Part shown: one piece after another, positions 1 to 11,145 of the stretch
Layout: each line of letters begins with the position of its first letter
Numbering within the stretch: position 1 is the stretch's first letter
Source of the DNA: Anticarsia gemmatalis
Lineage: Eukaryota; Arthropoda; Insecta; Lepidoptera; Erebidae
Assembly: GCF_050436995.1 (NCBI RefSeq)
Contig: NC_134757.1
Span: forward strand, 1,686,501-1,750,500
DNA: 64,000 nt
Direction: 5' to 3'
Program-made: the position numbers and the translations under genes
Notes under the pieces: generated by a model
Seen by the model: only the letters and a program-made list of their open reading frames with translations
The model's database searches: none
Told to the model about the DNA's origin: nothing

Positions 1-1276
1 AATGTACACGGAAACCCGCTGCGCTAACGTGCACCGGTACACTACACTCTGCAGTTAAACACACGCCGGACGTCACAGTACTGTCATTATTACCTTGCGA
101 TACCACACGTTTAATTATAGCTGTCGATTTAGAAACTAATGTTATTTTAAGATTGAAGTTTTGTTCTTTTGTTAGTGAATAGGAGGAAGAAGAGAGGAAA
201 AGATATGTTATTGAATTTTTAAAAGTGTGTATTGTTGCATTTATTTCGAAATGATATTGAACTTCTAAAATTGTTTATTGCATTCATTTCATTGGATTTG
301 TGCGTCTTAAATTATGCAAAATGATACAAAAAATGGGGTTTTCAGATGTTTTCACAAAGCTTTTTCGGTTAGTTTCTGCAAGAACTTACTGATCTAATAA
401 TACACTCGTATGGGTTTACCTACCATAGCAACCTTTGCGAAACGTCAAGCAGTTCCGTGAATTGTTTGTTCGCGTTAATTTCTGTACAACTAACAAAAAA
501 TAAAGTTAACTTAAACAAGTAGTAGTAGAGGTACATATAGTAGTACTAGCATTTTTCTTCGCAATTCTACCAAAGATTTTTTTTTTTTTTTAAGAAAATT
601 GTGTGTTCTCTCTTCCCATTTTATTACATACTTCCAAGTTAACGATTATAAAGTTAATGGCAGTGAAGTACAGGACACACGAACTGGGCCCGTTTCACCA
701 GTAACGGCCAGTTTCACACACTTCCTAGTTCCGAAGCGGTAGAAAGTTGACAGATCATACTCACTACAGTTACTAGTCACTACTCAACTAGTTGAGTGCT
801 CACTTGATACTTGGATAAACATTACACTAGTTAACTATATGGTATTATGCAGATTTTTGCTTTAATCGCTCTGACTAGGCATTTTTTCGAAATAAATGTT
901 AATCTTAGCTCCGTTTGTGTAAGTATCCTATGTTCGCTTTCAATGCCTAGATTTTGATAAACTGAGCTAAAAGAGTTCTTTAACACTGTTATTGAAGGAA
1001 TGCAAAATCCCCTACCCACTGACAAGTTTAACATACATAATAGGATACGGGAAATTAACGCCAGCACCTGCCTCGATATGCCTCAAACAGGGCATTTTCA
1101 AAGTAAAATGTGTGTTCGCATTTTGTATGTTACATATTAATCATGCATCGCGAAAGTTTAAAAGTTATGCAATTAACATAAAGACATTGTCTCTTCCATT
1201 GACTATTGACACTTTTTCGGAATATTTTAATGTTTGAAATGTCAATTGTCGATATGATATAAAGACAAAAAATATT
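1..1276. other. No gene recognised
   Basis: The first 100 bases are GC-richer (GCTGCGCTAACGTGCACC) and could be the edge of a promoter or exon outside the window. The rest is AT-rich. The two short frames at 831-1237 overlap on opposite strands and look random. Confidence 0.4.
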
Positions 1277-1299
1277 TATCTATCTATCTATCTCTCTAT
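1277..1299 (+). repeat. ATCT microsatellite
   Basis: There are five ATCT-type units, the last changed to CTCT. Confidence 0.8.
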
Positions 1300-1347
1300 T
1301 TGCGAAACGAGCGGAATAATATATGAAGTAAAAGGAAAGGAAAGTTA

Positions 1348-1411
1348 AGGCTACATTCCTCGTAATGCCATAGGTTAAGTTAAACCTACCGCATTATGTG
1401 GAATGTAGCCT
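1348..1411 (+). ncRNA. Pre-miRNA-like hairpin (candidate)
   Basis: AGGCTACATTCC pairs perfectly with GGAATGTAGCCT. After a one-base mismatch CGTAATGC pairs with GCATTATG, then AGGTT with AACCT around a small loop. It could be a miRNA precursor or the remains of a foldback transposon. Confidence 0.3.
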
Positions 1412-1524
1412 AGCCTAAGTTTACTTAAACGAAGTATAAGATAAACGTGTATATAAGACTAAAGTTATATTAGGTAATGTTTGAAATGTACTGCACCTAG
1501 TTGGAGTGTCCATACTTATAATAT

Positions 1525-1640
1525 TATAATTGCGAGAGTAAATCTGTCTATTTGTTATTTACGCTTTCACCGCCAAACCGCTGAGTCCATTTTGACGAAA
1601 TTTGGCACAAAATAATTGAGAAGTAGGAATCGATTATAAG
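1525..1640 (+). repeat. Old retroelement-like remnant
   Basis: AATCTGTCTATTTG followed by CCGCTGAGTCCATTTTGACG and AAATTTGGCAC resembles a very widespread degraded insect repeat (CTGTCTGTTTG...GACGAAATTTGGCA). Similar decayed pieces lie at 34075-34140, 38701-38895, 43045-43150 and 51290-51475. Confidence 0.4.
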
Positions 1641-1734
1641 CTGCTTTATATATTAAAAAAAACTCCCATTTAACATTTAACTAGATAAAGCTAGGTTTAA
1701 AATTGACGTCAACTAGTTATAGTGCTTGATTTCT

Positions 1735-1892
1735 TTTTGTGTTTTTTTTTTGTATCGCGGGGACTTTTCAAAACACACAAACAACCGACCCGAAACAATT
1801 ATTTGTAAATCGCACAAATAATCGTTCCGTGTAGGAATCGAACCCACGACCTCCCGACGCAATGGTATCGGCGAGACGTGGCGTGGTAGTCA
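1735..1892 (-). mobile_element. tRNA-derived SINE, 5' part missing
   Basis: The minus strand reads GTCGGGAGGTCGTGGGTTCG, the ATTATTTGTGCG hairpin, GTTTCGGGTCGGTTG and a tail seen as a T run on the plus strand. Box A is lost. Confidence 0.75.
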
Positions 1893-3339
1893 TACTGTGG
1901 AGTGTTCAAATAGTTTCGTGGTTCATTGTACAGTACTAGGTGAGAAAGTTGTGAATAATTACACTTTTACTCACGTTCTGAATAGCTAATTGAGTTAAGT
2001 CATTAAGGGTTGAGCTCTATTTGTGTAGCACTTTCACGAGTGATATAGTTATTTATTTAAAAAATACTTAACAATACTGTTTAGTCTTTCGTGCAAACAT
2101 GTTATACCATACTGCCAACTAATAACCCAAGGTTATTAATTAGCTTTGTACCAAATTGCAATAATTCAATAGATTTTGTATAAAAGATACGAAAATACAT
2201 ATAAAGTGAAAATTATTCACCCAAACCGTTCTTTAGCACGATTTCCTGCAAACAGAAATATCAAGAAGCGAGCGTTTGATACTTAACATTACTTGGGAAG
2301 ATAGGTTTTGAAGAATACGTTCGGATGCTGATCGGTTCAAAATTTCTCAATAGCGTCTGCCATGGTCGATAATAGTAGAAAATTGTCTCTTTAAGCTTAA
2401 TACGGTTACTAAACTTCACATTCAAAAGGCCTAAATAATAATCAATTTGGTGATTCAAGTGAACTATATCTACTGCGATGACCATGACATATGAAAGATA
2501 TTTGTGCAGACCGCTCTCCGTGAGCCCATAGCTACCTAGTACGGAGTACCGTGGTCGACTCCAATGAGGAATTCGAACGGTAAGGAGTTGCTATTTCGAC
2601 ATCTTAGTTTGTATCGTAATAGTGCCCTAAATTCAGTAGGTTCTTTAGATTATTATGAGAGTGAAGCGAAATTAAAGGGTGCTTAGTTCTATAAAATTGT
2701 TGGTAGGTTTTCCGAGAGGTTTGAGACTCATATTAATAAAAGCCTTAGCATTAAAAAATGAAAAATAATTTAAATTGATTATAGCTTCAACTTACTTACT
2801 AATTACTACTGATAAAAACCTAGAATATTATTATTTTCTTTAATCCTATCCAACAAGCAAATCAAGAATTATATGAATTAGAAAATTAAGGTTCTAAATA
2901 CTAAAAAAACAAAAAAAAAATTCTACATGTGGATTTTCATCTCTGAAATTCATATTTCATTCGTTTAGATATTCCTTAGACCTTTTGAAAAGCACTGTTA
3001 CACCATATTTAATCATGATGTAATTCAATATTTTAAAGTTTAACAAGTATGACACATTGATGTTTTAAATTGAGGATGTTTTTATCATCTATGACATAAT
3101 ATTTAAAAGCATAACAGAACTATTAAGATTTTTTATGAAAACAAAAACAAACAAATTATCTAAACCAATTAACTCTAGCTAGAATCATTAAAATAATACT
3201 AAGGACATAAATTTAGTTCTAATTAAAAACAGGATGTTTTGTCGTGGACTTTCAAATCATTATATTTTATTGACGGAAATTGAGGACCTCTATTATGGAA
3301 TCCCGGAATTAAGGACAGTACAATAATATTTCTTGACCT

Positions 3340-3500
3340 ATACTGTCCCACTGCTGGGCAAAGGCCTTCGCCATTTTCTTCCAACTGGCCCAACAAACCG
3401 TATAGACATATTAAACTCATTTCTGTCCCACTGCTGGGAAAGGATTTATTCCACGCACAAGGGAGGGGTTAGGCTTTGAGTCCCCAACCCTAGCTATGTA
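3340..3500 (+). repeat. Dispersed repeat, two heads in tandem
   Basis: CTGTCCCACTGCTGGGCAAAGG at 3345 and CTGTCCCACTGCTGGGAAAGG at 3422 are two starts of one dispersed unit. The second continues to GGGAGGGGTTAGGCTTTGAG. Relatives occur at 11053, 27757, 41312 and 58540. It is probably the 3' tail of a LINE family; the source is inferred. Confidence 0.55.
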
Positions 3501-4271
3501 CGGGGTTTTGTTTCAAATAATTCTAAGAGCGGTAAGGCCACTAACATTTAGGAGTAAGAGACATTGCATCGCTTCAGAAGTTGTTTTAAATAAGTAATTC
3601 AAATATGTAAAGTTTAATCACGATGTTTTCCTTCACCGTTAGAACAAGTAATAATAATTATTTGACATTACAGGCTGTATCGTTGTTTCCTTTGCCCGAT
3701 GATTCATTCTTTAGCAATGTGTATTAGTCATATGAAACTGGGGCATATTATTAGTATCGTCGATTTTGTAATAAATAGTTTCCTAATGGCGAGCTTCGTG
3801 ATTTGGACTTGATTACACCTGTATAATATTATATTTATTTAAGCTTTTGATACATGATTAAGAACTTAAGGTAGTGTACACGATTGGAGATCACAAAGTC
3901 CAGGGTCGGGCATATTATTTAGAATTTTTTCTTTGAAATACATTTCAGTAGTAGTACTGAAATTGTTAAGCCACGTCAAAGGCCTTCGGATGGGTTGAAC
4001 AACTTTGACACTTGGTTGACAGCTAACCATACGATAAGAAGAAGACTGAAATTTTTATGTAGTATATTATTTTTCAGCTATAATACTCTAATCACAAATT
4101 AAATCCTCTTTTTAAAAATCAGGCTGAAGCCGGGTGTCTAAAATCTATTCAAAACTTAACATTGAACACGGATACATTGAATTCATCTTTTGTTATAAGA
4201 GCGATAAATTAGAATCGACCCAGAAACCTCTGCATTAAACAAAACAAAACTAGTGTATTAAAAGTATCTAT

Positions 4272-4300
4272 CTATTATTATTACTATTATTATTACTAAT
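4272..4300 (+). repeat. ATT microsatellite at the Helitron 5' end
   Basis: Interrupted ATT units occupy the place where the Helitron's TCTATACTAAT tip should be, so they have obscured that end. Confidence 0.6.
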
Positions 4301-4523
4301 ATAAAGCTGAAGAGTTTGTTTGTTTGTTTGTTTGAACGCGCTAATCTCAGGATCTACTGGTCCGATTTGAAAAATTCTTTCAGTGTTAGATAGCCCATTT
4401 ATCGAGGAAGGTTATAGGCTATATAACATCACGCTACGGCCATTAGGAGCGGAGTAGCAACGAAAAATGTTACAAAAGCGGGGAAAATTATGTGACGCAA
4501 GCGAAGTTGCGCGAGTCAGCTAG
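4290..4523 (+). mobile_element. Non-autonomous Helitron-like element
   Basis: It shares with the other copies the head ACTAATATAAAGCTGAAGAG, TTTG repeats, AACGCGCTAATCTCAGG, and the tail hairpin CGCAAGCGAAGTTGCG followed after about 9 bases by CTAG. A hairpin shortly before a CTRR end with no target-site duplication is the Helitron hallmark. The 5' end is blurred by an ATT-rich run. There is no coding capacity. Confidence 0.75.
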
Positions 4524-5019
4524 TATTATATAAAGATCAGCGTATCTTACATATAAAACCTCCATATTATCCCTTTTACAATCTTAACAAAGTTTTAAAA
4601 TGACTCAAGTATTAAAATATGCGAATTATTTAATATTATATTGGCCATAGTAAGAATATTTGTGTAGAAATAAGTAATTGAATTGGACGTGATTTGTAAA
4701 AGGCGATAGTGTAGATGCCTTTAGAATTACACATCCATTGCGGTGTAGTGGCTTGCAGTTTTGACTTAAATGCACATTTTGTTTAGATCCGAGGCAGTAA
4801 ATAACTCGTAGGGCAGGAATTGTATTACTATTTAAAGATTAGAGCTATTAAGGAAACTTTTGATTTAAAATATTTTTTTTATTATTAAATACTAAGCGAC
4901 CGATAGGTACCTATATTATTTATATGCAATAATATGATCAATCATATTATACTCATTCATAGATCGGTCTTTTAAAATAATTCTCAAGGGCAGACCGTAG
5001 TTTGATAACATGCCTGGTA

Positions 5020-5150
5020 AATGGACTAGATAGACTTGCCCCCTATGAGACTAAAATTGATGTGCAAAATGTGAACGGATTTCATACACATCTGCCTACG
5101 CCTTAGGATGAAGCAGGCGTGATATCACGTATGTGTATATGTATGTATGT
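5020..5150 (+). repeat. Dispersed repeat, SINE-tail family, opposite orientation
   Basis: TTGCCCCCTATGAGA, then CATCTGCCTACGCCTTAGG and CAGGCGTGATATCACGTATG, ending in TGTATGTATG. This is the complement of the order seen at 29291. Confidence 0.45.
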
Positions 5151-8100
5151 AATTTTTTTCTAGCAATTTCCCTTACGTACTAATTCAACTATGAGTAACC
5201 AGTTGACAAAGGTTTAAAATTTTACTTTTTCTGTGAAAAGTAGTTTAACAGCCCTTTGTTATTAGTTGATATATTGTTGGTAAATAAACAAACTAATATT
5301 GTTTCTTCTTAATGTTCTGTGAAGTAAGTTAATGGAGCAAAATGACAAGTAAAGAAAACGAAAAGCCCTTTTTATTAAGAGTTCTTTAAAACACAGAATG
5401 TTTTCACTTGCTCTCAATTTTATACATAACTAAAAACCTAATTAAGAAGACTTCATGTTAACACTTTCTAATGTGGCTATTAATTTAAATTCATATATTT
5501 TAAAATGTTATGCTAAATGACGGCCTAGCTGATGGTTATATAGATGACTGTGCTGCGCAAAATTTGATTACCTCCTCCAACTGCTTAAATGTCTATTCTT
5601 TGCTTTTGTTAAAATAGGAGTCTATCCCCTAGGTCAATTCTTAAGTTTTCTTATTAGTACCTGTACTTTATAAGTTAGTAGCTAACTGTGTGTAATCTTT
5701 TTGTAGTTCAACCAAAAAAAGTGTTTCTGAAAATTTTTGTCATTTTATTATGCCCTAATTGTTCTGTTCTTACAATATAATCATTGTACATCGATTTAAA
5801 GTACTTAATAGTTGTAACGCCAGATAAAGTATTTAATAACAATGAAATCAAGACTGTAACTTTGTATTATTAATAACTTAACATACTTATTTAAGTATTA
5901 ATTACTTATATTTTCAGAACGGCCTAGTAAAAACTACGCATATATTTGTGAACCAGTTGAGTAAGACAAGATAGTTGCTCCAAAACATTTTACCAGTTGA
6001 AATATTTAGATCTTAGGTTTCGTAACCATCGGCCGTATATATACCGAGAATTTGTATTCATTCACTTTTGCAATAATGTTATTAAGTATTGAAGTAACAT
6101 TTAGTGACTGATTTTGTTTGACAATATGATAAGAGAGAAAAGTTTATTAGCAATTATCGACATCTTAAAGACAACACGTCGAAGTTTTCCTACAAATTTT
6201 AATAACGTGAACAAATTTATAGCGGAATAGGGCTGTCACATAAATAAAATAAACATAATACGCATCAAATAATAGCAAGCCGTTTCGAGTAAAGCTAAAA
6301 ATAGAAAAAAGAGCCTTTATAAAAAAAGTACTGGTAATGAGACGAAAGAATGTTTTTAAACAAATTATTATGTCCATTGTCCATACATGTTGACAAAATT
6401 TTACGATGTCTTTTGCCATGACCTAAACCTAACTGAAACACAAAACGGTTTAACTTAATGTTTAATTCTTAAACGGAGATTGATCGATGGATTCAAACAT
6501 TAAATCGGGAATAAGATTCGAAACAGTTAAAAAAAGTTTTGTACAAAACTTTTTGAATTATATTAATTACTTCTGCATTTTTCTTGAAAATAAACCTAAG
6601 GAAGAGATATTCCACCAACAGTATGACCAATTATCGTATTACCACTCTCATCAGCCCCCCAACTTCTTTACAATCAAATGACACATTGTTGCATCCCTGC
6701 CGATCTCGGTGGTACAGTGGCACGCTAGCGGCTCGCCGCGCAGCTCTGCTCTAGTTACGACAGTTAGTGCCGTGGTCACGCGACACGGTGGATTCCGAAC
6801 TATCTGTACCGCACTACGTGTGTACGCTTCAATACACATGATATTGACGATCTTGACGAGTTTGTACTATAATAATAACCGCGATAGTTCAAATTTGTAT
6901 GTCAATCCTAGTAAATTCAAAAGGGATGAGAATTGTTGAAGCGTTCTCGCGCCCCTTCCAGTTGTAGGGCTGAAACTAACCAAAACTTTAGGTCTTCTTA
7001 CTGTCTGTTGGTCTAGTTTCCATTCCATCTTGCTAGTTTTAACATTTGACTGATATGAGTGGCAACCAGCATCCATAAAGCAGTAATTTTAAAAACATTA
7101 TTTTTTTTAGATAGTCATTAGCAGTTTTAAAACTAACTATATGGTGAATCTTATATGCTAAGCTATGCCTAATCCCAACTTAATCTTAATAATGTCGAAT
7201 GTAAGGAACAAATACAGTACATCCTAAAATAAAGCCCTTGTCATACATTTTATTTCAAGAAACACACTCAAAGGTACCCAATTGAATTTACAAATCACAT
7301 CACGTTACATGCAAATTTCCCATCAAAGAAGCACCTCACAGAGAATTGCGTAAAAAACCCCCATTACACCATGGGACAATTAAAATTCACACATTTAGTA
7401 CATTGACACACACTCTGGCTGTATGCCTTGATACCTTTGCAACTTAAAACATTTGCGAAATGTCTATGACCTTTTTAAGAAGCTCTCGTGCATTTCTTTA
7501 TGGTTGGCCTTTTGTTTTTGAGGTTATGTTGTTGGGTGTTCCTCTTTTTAGTGTTGTAATGCAGGATTGTACAATAAAAAGCCTTCTGATTTGAGTTTTT
7601 TACTAAAGATCCACTAGTATTGTATTTGTAGTACATAAAATTGCGCCTTTTTTCCGTATAGCTCAGAGCGCTCTACTTGATACGATCCTCACAAACTTCC
7701 CTTGCTACATTCACATCCATACATCCTGCCATCCATTCAAGACTGCCGGTTATTGGTATATTATTAGTCTAGAGAAACAATAGTTAACATGTTATAACTT
7801 TATTTAAATCGATTCATCAAACCGTGAAAGAATACAAGGCATATCTTCTTATCTTTAAGTCCCATACCATTGCCAAGTTACTAATCTACAATTTTTTTCA
7901 TCTCATTGAACCCAGAAGTTAGTCAGAAGTTATTGGTTTATTAAAGTAGATCCCACTTAATTAACTCAATATTTTATAACATTACGCAACTCGCTCAATA
8001 AATCAAAACTAGAAACTCCTACTAACCTTTAAAACAAAACTAACATCGACTAATTAATGAATAATATTTCAACCTCATAGTTCGTACGTGTTATATTACT

Positions 8101-8282
8101 TTAGCTATATATCAAATAATATATAGTTATATGTGTAGTGGACCGTGACTGAAGACCTTGTCCTAAGGCTCTTGTACCAGTTTTATATCGTTATGTCATT
8201 TTACTATGTATGCTTCTGAAGAATGAGAGATTAGAACGAATGATGACATATTTTGAAATAAAAACTTTTGAGTGATCTACAG
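5151..8282. other. No gene recognised
   Basis: AT-rich DNA with scattered frames under 85 codons. One GC-richer piece near 6700-6830 (TAGCGGCTCGCCGCGCAGC) is unexplained; the overlapping frames there on both strands lack features of a gene. Confidence 0.4.
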
Positions 8283-8480
8283 TGGTAGCAGTTGCGCAGT
8301 GGTTAAGGTGCTCACCACGCCACTACCATTCGCACACACGTCGGAAAGTCGTGGGTTCTATTCCCACACGAAACAAATATTTGTGCGATCCACAAATTGT
8401 TGTTTCGGGTCTAGTTGTAATTTTTCTGCATTCTTTGTATGTTTTTAAAAGTCCCGCGACACAGGAGCAATTAGTAAATT
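8283..8480 (+). mobile_element. tRNA-derived SINE
   Basis: GTTGCGCAGTGGTTAAGGT, GTCGTGGGTTCTATTCCC, the hairpin around TTTGTGCGATCCACAAA and GTTTCGGGTCTAGTTGTA place it in the same family as the copies at 52842 and 56564. The 3' end is shortened. Confidence 0.8.
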
Positions 8481-10283
8481 AAATTATTTAGGAGCAAAAG
8501 CTAAACCAACAATAAAATAAATTTTAACAATTTTGCTTAACGAAATGCTATGGTTAACGTTCTGAGATTCGGTTTGTTCGATCCGGTCGAGTGCGATCGG
8601 ATCTGTCTGTCAGCAGTTTTTAGTAATCAACTGGAAAAAGATAAGTGTTAGACTGATATTTCCTGAGGAATTAATTCTAGCCAACGAAAAAAGACATAGT
8701 TTCACTAATCAGTAACCAATAAATCCACTTTTTGTTTATTATACTTTTTACCAGAAATTGATACCGGTAAATACCGAAAGTCTGTTTCAAGGTTCTTTTT
8801 TAATATAAAGTGCGGGCGTCTTCCGGGATTTTGATACCATACATACTTTGTCTCAACAAACGTATCAAATATCAACTGGAACTGAAATACTCCATTATTT
8901 CAGAGCCTTTCACTCTGTTTAACAAATTAAAACGCAAATCACTCCATTATGTAGAAGATCTTCTAACTATGTCATCGTTTTTTATTTATTTACCTAATAA
9001 GACTATTTAGGTGTTAATTTATCATTAAATTTATTAGAGCATTACTTGGGTACTCGGAACCAAGTCCGGTAGCTATCAATAAGCGGCTATAGTAAGTTTA
9101 TGATGCATGTTAATTATATAGAAATGATAGGCTAAATTGCTAACAGCGCTAACGGGACGCTGAAAGGATCAAAGGCTACTAATTGTTAGAAACTTATAAC
9201 ATGTGCGATATGCCAAAGGCAACATAATTAAACTAAGCTCAACTAAGCTGTACTGCTGTATGTGTTATTTCACAATTTCATGGACGAGTTTTGGGAAGAA
9301 AAAATTATAGAAGTCAGTCAACTTGAATGCTGAACGAGCATAGTGACGTCACGTGCTCGCAGCTCGCAGGTGGACCAGTCTCGTTCCGTACACTCTCACT
9401 TTCATTGCACATAACTTTATATGTCCAAACAGGTTCGTAAATTATATGTTTAATGTAGTATCGCACGCTAGCATTGTTCTAAGATGGCCGGATGTGTATT
9501 GTTGATATACATGTTATAATGGCGGTTAGTGGCTGGTTATATCCGTAGAAAAATGAGTGTAACTATTGTAATAGTTTGAAATTAAGTTTAGACCAAAGAG
9601 AGGGGATTAAAAATATAATAAGCAATAAAAGATTAAACAATATCATATTAAAGTATATGTTAGCGTAATAGGTATCGCAAATATAAATGGGGTGATATTA
9701 TTTAAAAATCCCAGTGAATTAACTGAAACAAAACTATTTACGGGTTTCGATTCAGATTATTATTAAGTTAATAGATTTTAAATTCCATCGATTTGCCGAT
9801 CTTTTGCTAGTCTCCCAGGACATAATTTTGTGAAAAAAAAATATTTTGCGATAGAAGTTTATTTAAACTACAAATATTTTAAGCCTAATTTCACCACATT
9901 TCCATTTGTGCAATGTATATTTCAATATAAGTAGTGAAATTACTTTCAAAAAGTCAAAATAATCAATTTATTTGATTACAACAACTATGCAAGCGAAAAC
10001 CAGAAACAATTGCAGGTCACAATTTGACATTAAACAATTGGCAACGCATATTTCTTTTTAAAAATGGCTGTCAAGGCCGTTTCTCATGCAACCAGTATTA
10101 TGAACCAAGTAACAAGTCTTACGTGAATACTAGTGCATAGAGTAATTGCTGGCAGCCTTCCTTGTTTGCGAAACTTTTTAATTATTTAATTTAAGTATCG
10201 TTGCTTCATTGGAATAGTGTCAAATACCGATTTTAACGACGAGAAAAGTATTAGCGGAGGTTAATTGATTTTCCGGACATTTT

Positions 10284-10480
10284 TCGGGACTTCCAACGCA
10301 ATGGTAGCAACCATTGCGTTGGAAGGTCGTAGGTTCGATCCCCACACGGCACAATTATTTTTGCCATCCACGAATACTTGTTTCGGGTCTGGTTGTACTT
10401 TGTATTCGTTGCTTTTATGTTTGTAAAAGTCCCCGCGACGTATGTGCAATTTTTAGTGCGGGAGTGGTCTTTAAAAAGAA
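10284..10480 (+). mobile_element. tRNA-derived SINE with its head replaced by an inverted duplication
   Basis: The box B region (GTCGTAGGTTCGATCCCC) and body match the family, but the part carrying box A is missing. In its place is a perfect hairpin at 10290-10325, with CTTCCAACGCAATGGT and its complement 4 bases apart. Confidence 0.8.
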
Positions 10481-11052
10481 GAAGAATAAAAGGAATCGAT
10501 GATATATTATTTTGTAGATTTCTATTGGTAAAAATGGTTTAAATATACTAAGGATTAAGTAGCGTTTCATCGTCGAGGGAACCGACTTTATAGTTTTTAA
10601 AATTTCTACTTCTACTAACATAGGTACTATAGCTATATTTTTTAGTCTGAAGCAAGAAAATTACCACGTCATTTAAAAAATATGTCTCTGTTCGCTTAGC
10701 ACGTCGTAAATCGATCATCGTTCAACAATTTGAATTGTTCCTAGTAAGGCGTTTCCCATATTGGTAATGAAATAAGTAGGAATATCGAAATGTCACATGT
10801 ACGTTTTTCAGTGTTAATTTATGCTCAATAGTTTCGATTATAGCGATAAAGCGAATGTTTCAGTGAATTACTCATAATCTGAATGGCACATGTCATTGAT
10901 TTTTCCTTGGAAAATATTTAAAGAAAAAATAGATCTAGCATTTACACGTTAATTACTTCCTAACAGGAGCACTCTACAACGTTGTTATTCATGGTTTCAT
11001 GCTATGCTTTACTGGCTTACAGCAAACCAAATAAGTATTTACTAAGTAGATT

Positions 11053-11145
11053 AACCGCACTTGGCCAGCGTGGTGGACTCAAGGCCTAACCCCTCCCTCA
11101 TTACGGGAGGAGACCCTTGCCCAGCAGTGGGACATTAATAGGTTA
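11053..11145 (-). repeat. Dispersed repeat, 3340 family
   Basis: The minus strand reads TGTCCCACTGCTGGGCAAGGG, then GGAGGGGTTAGGCCTTGAGT and CCACCACGCTGGCCAAGTGC. This is the most complete copy of the family here. Confidence 0.6.

Noticed and set aside
8282..8482. 66-codon frame and a possible tRNA gene
   Set aside because: The box A/box B match belongs to a SINE with body and relatives elsewhere in the window; no cloverleaf with intact acceptor stem was seen.
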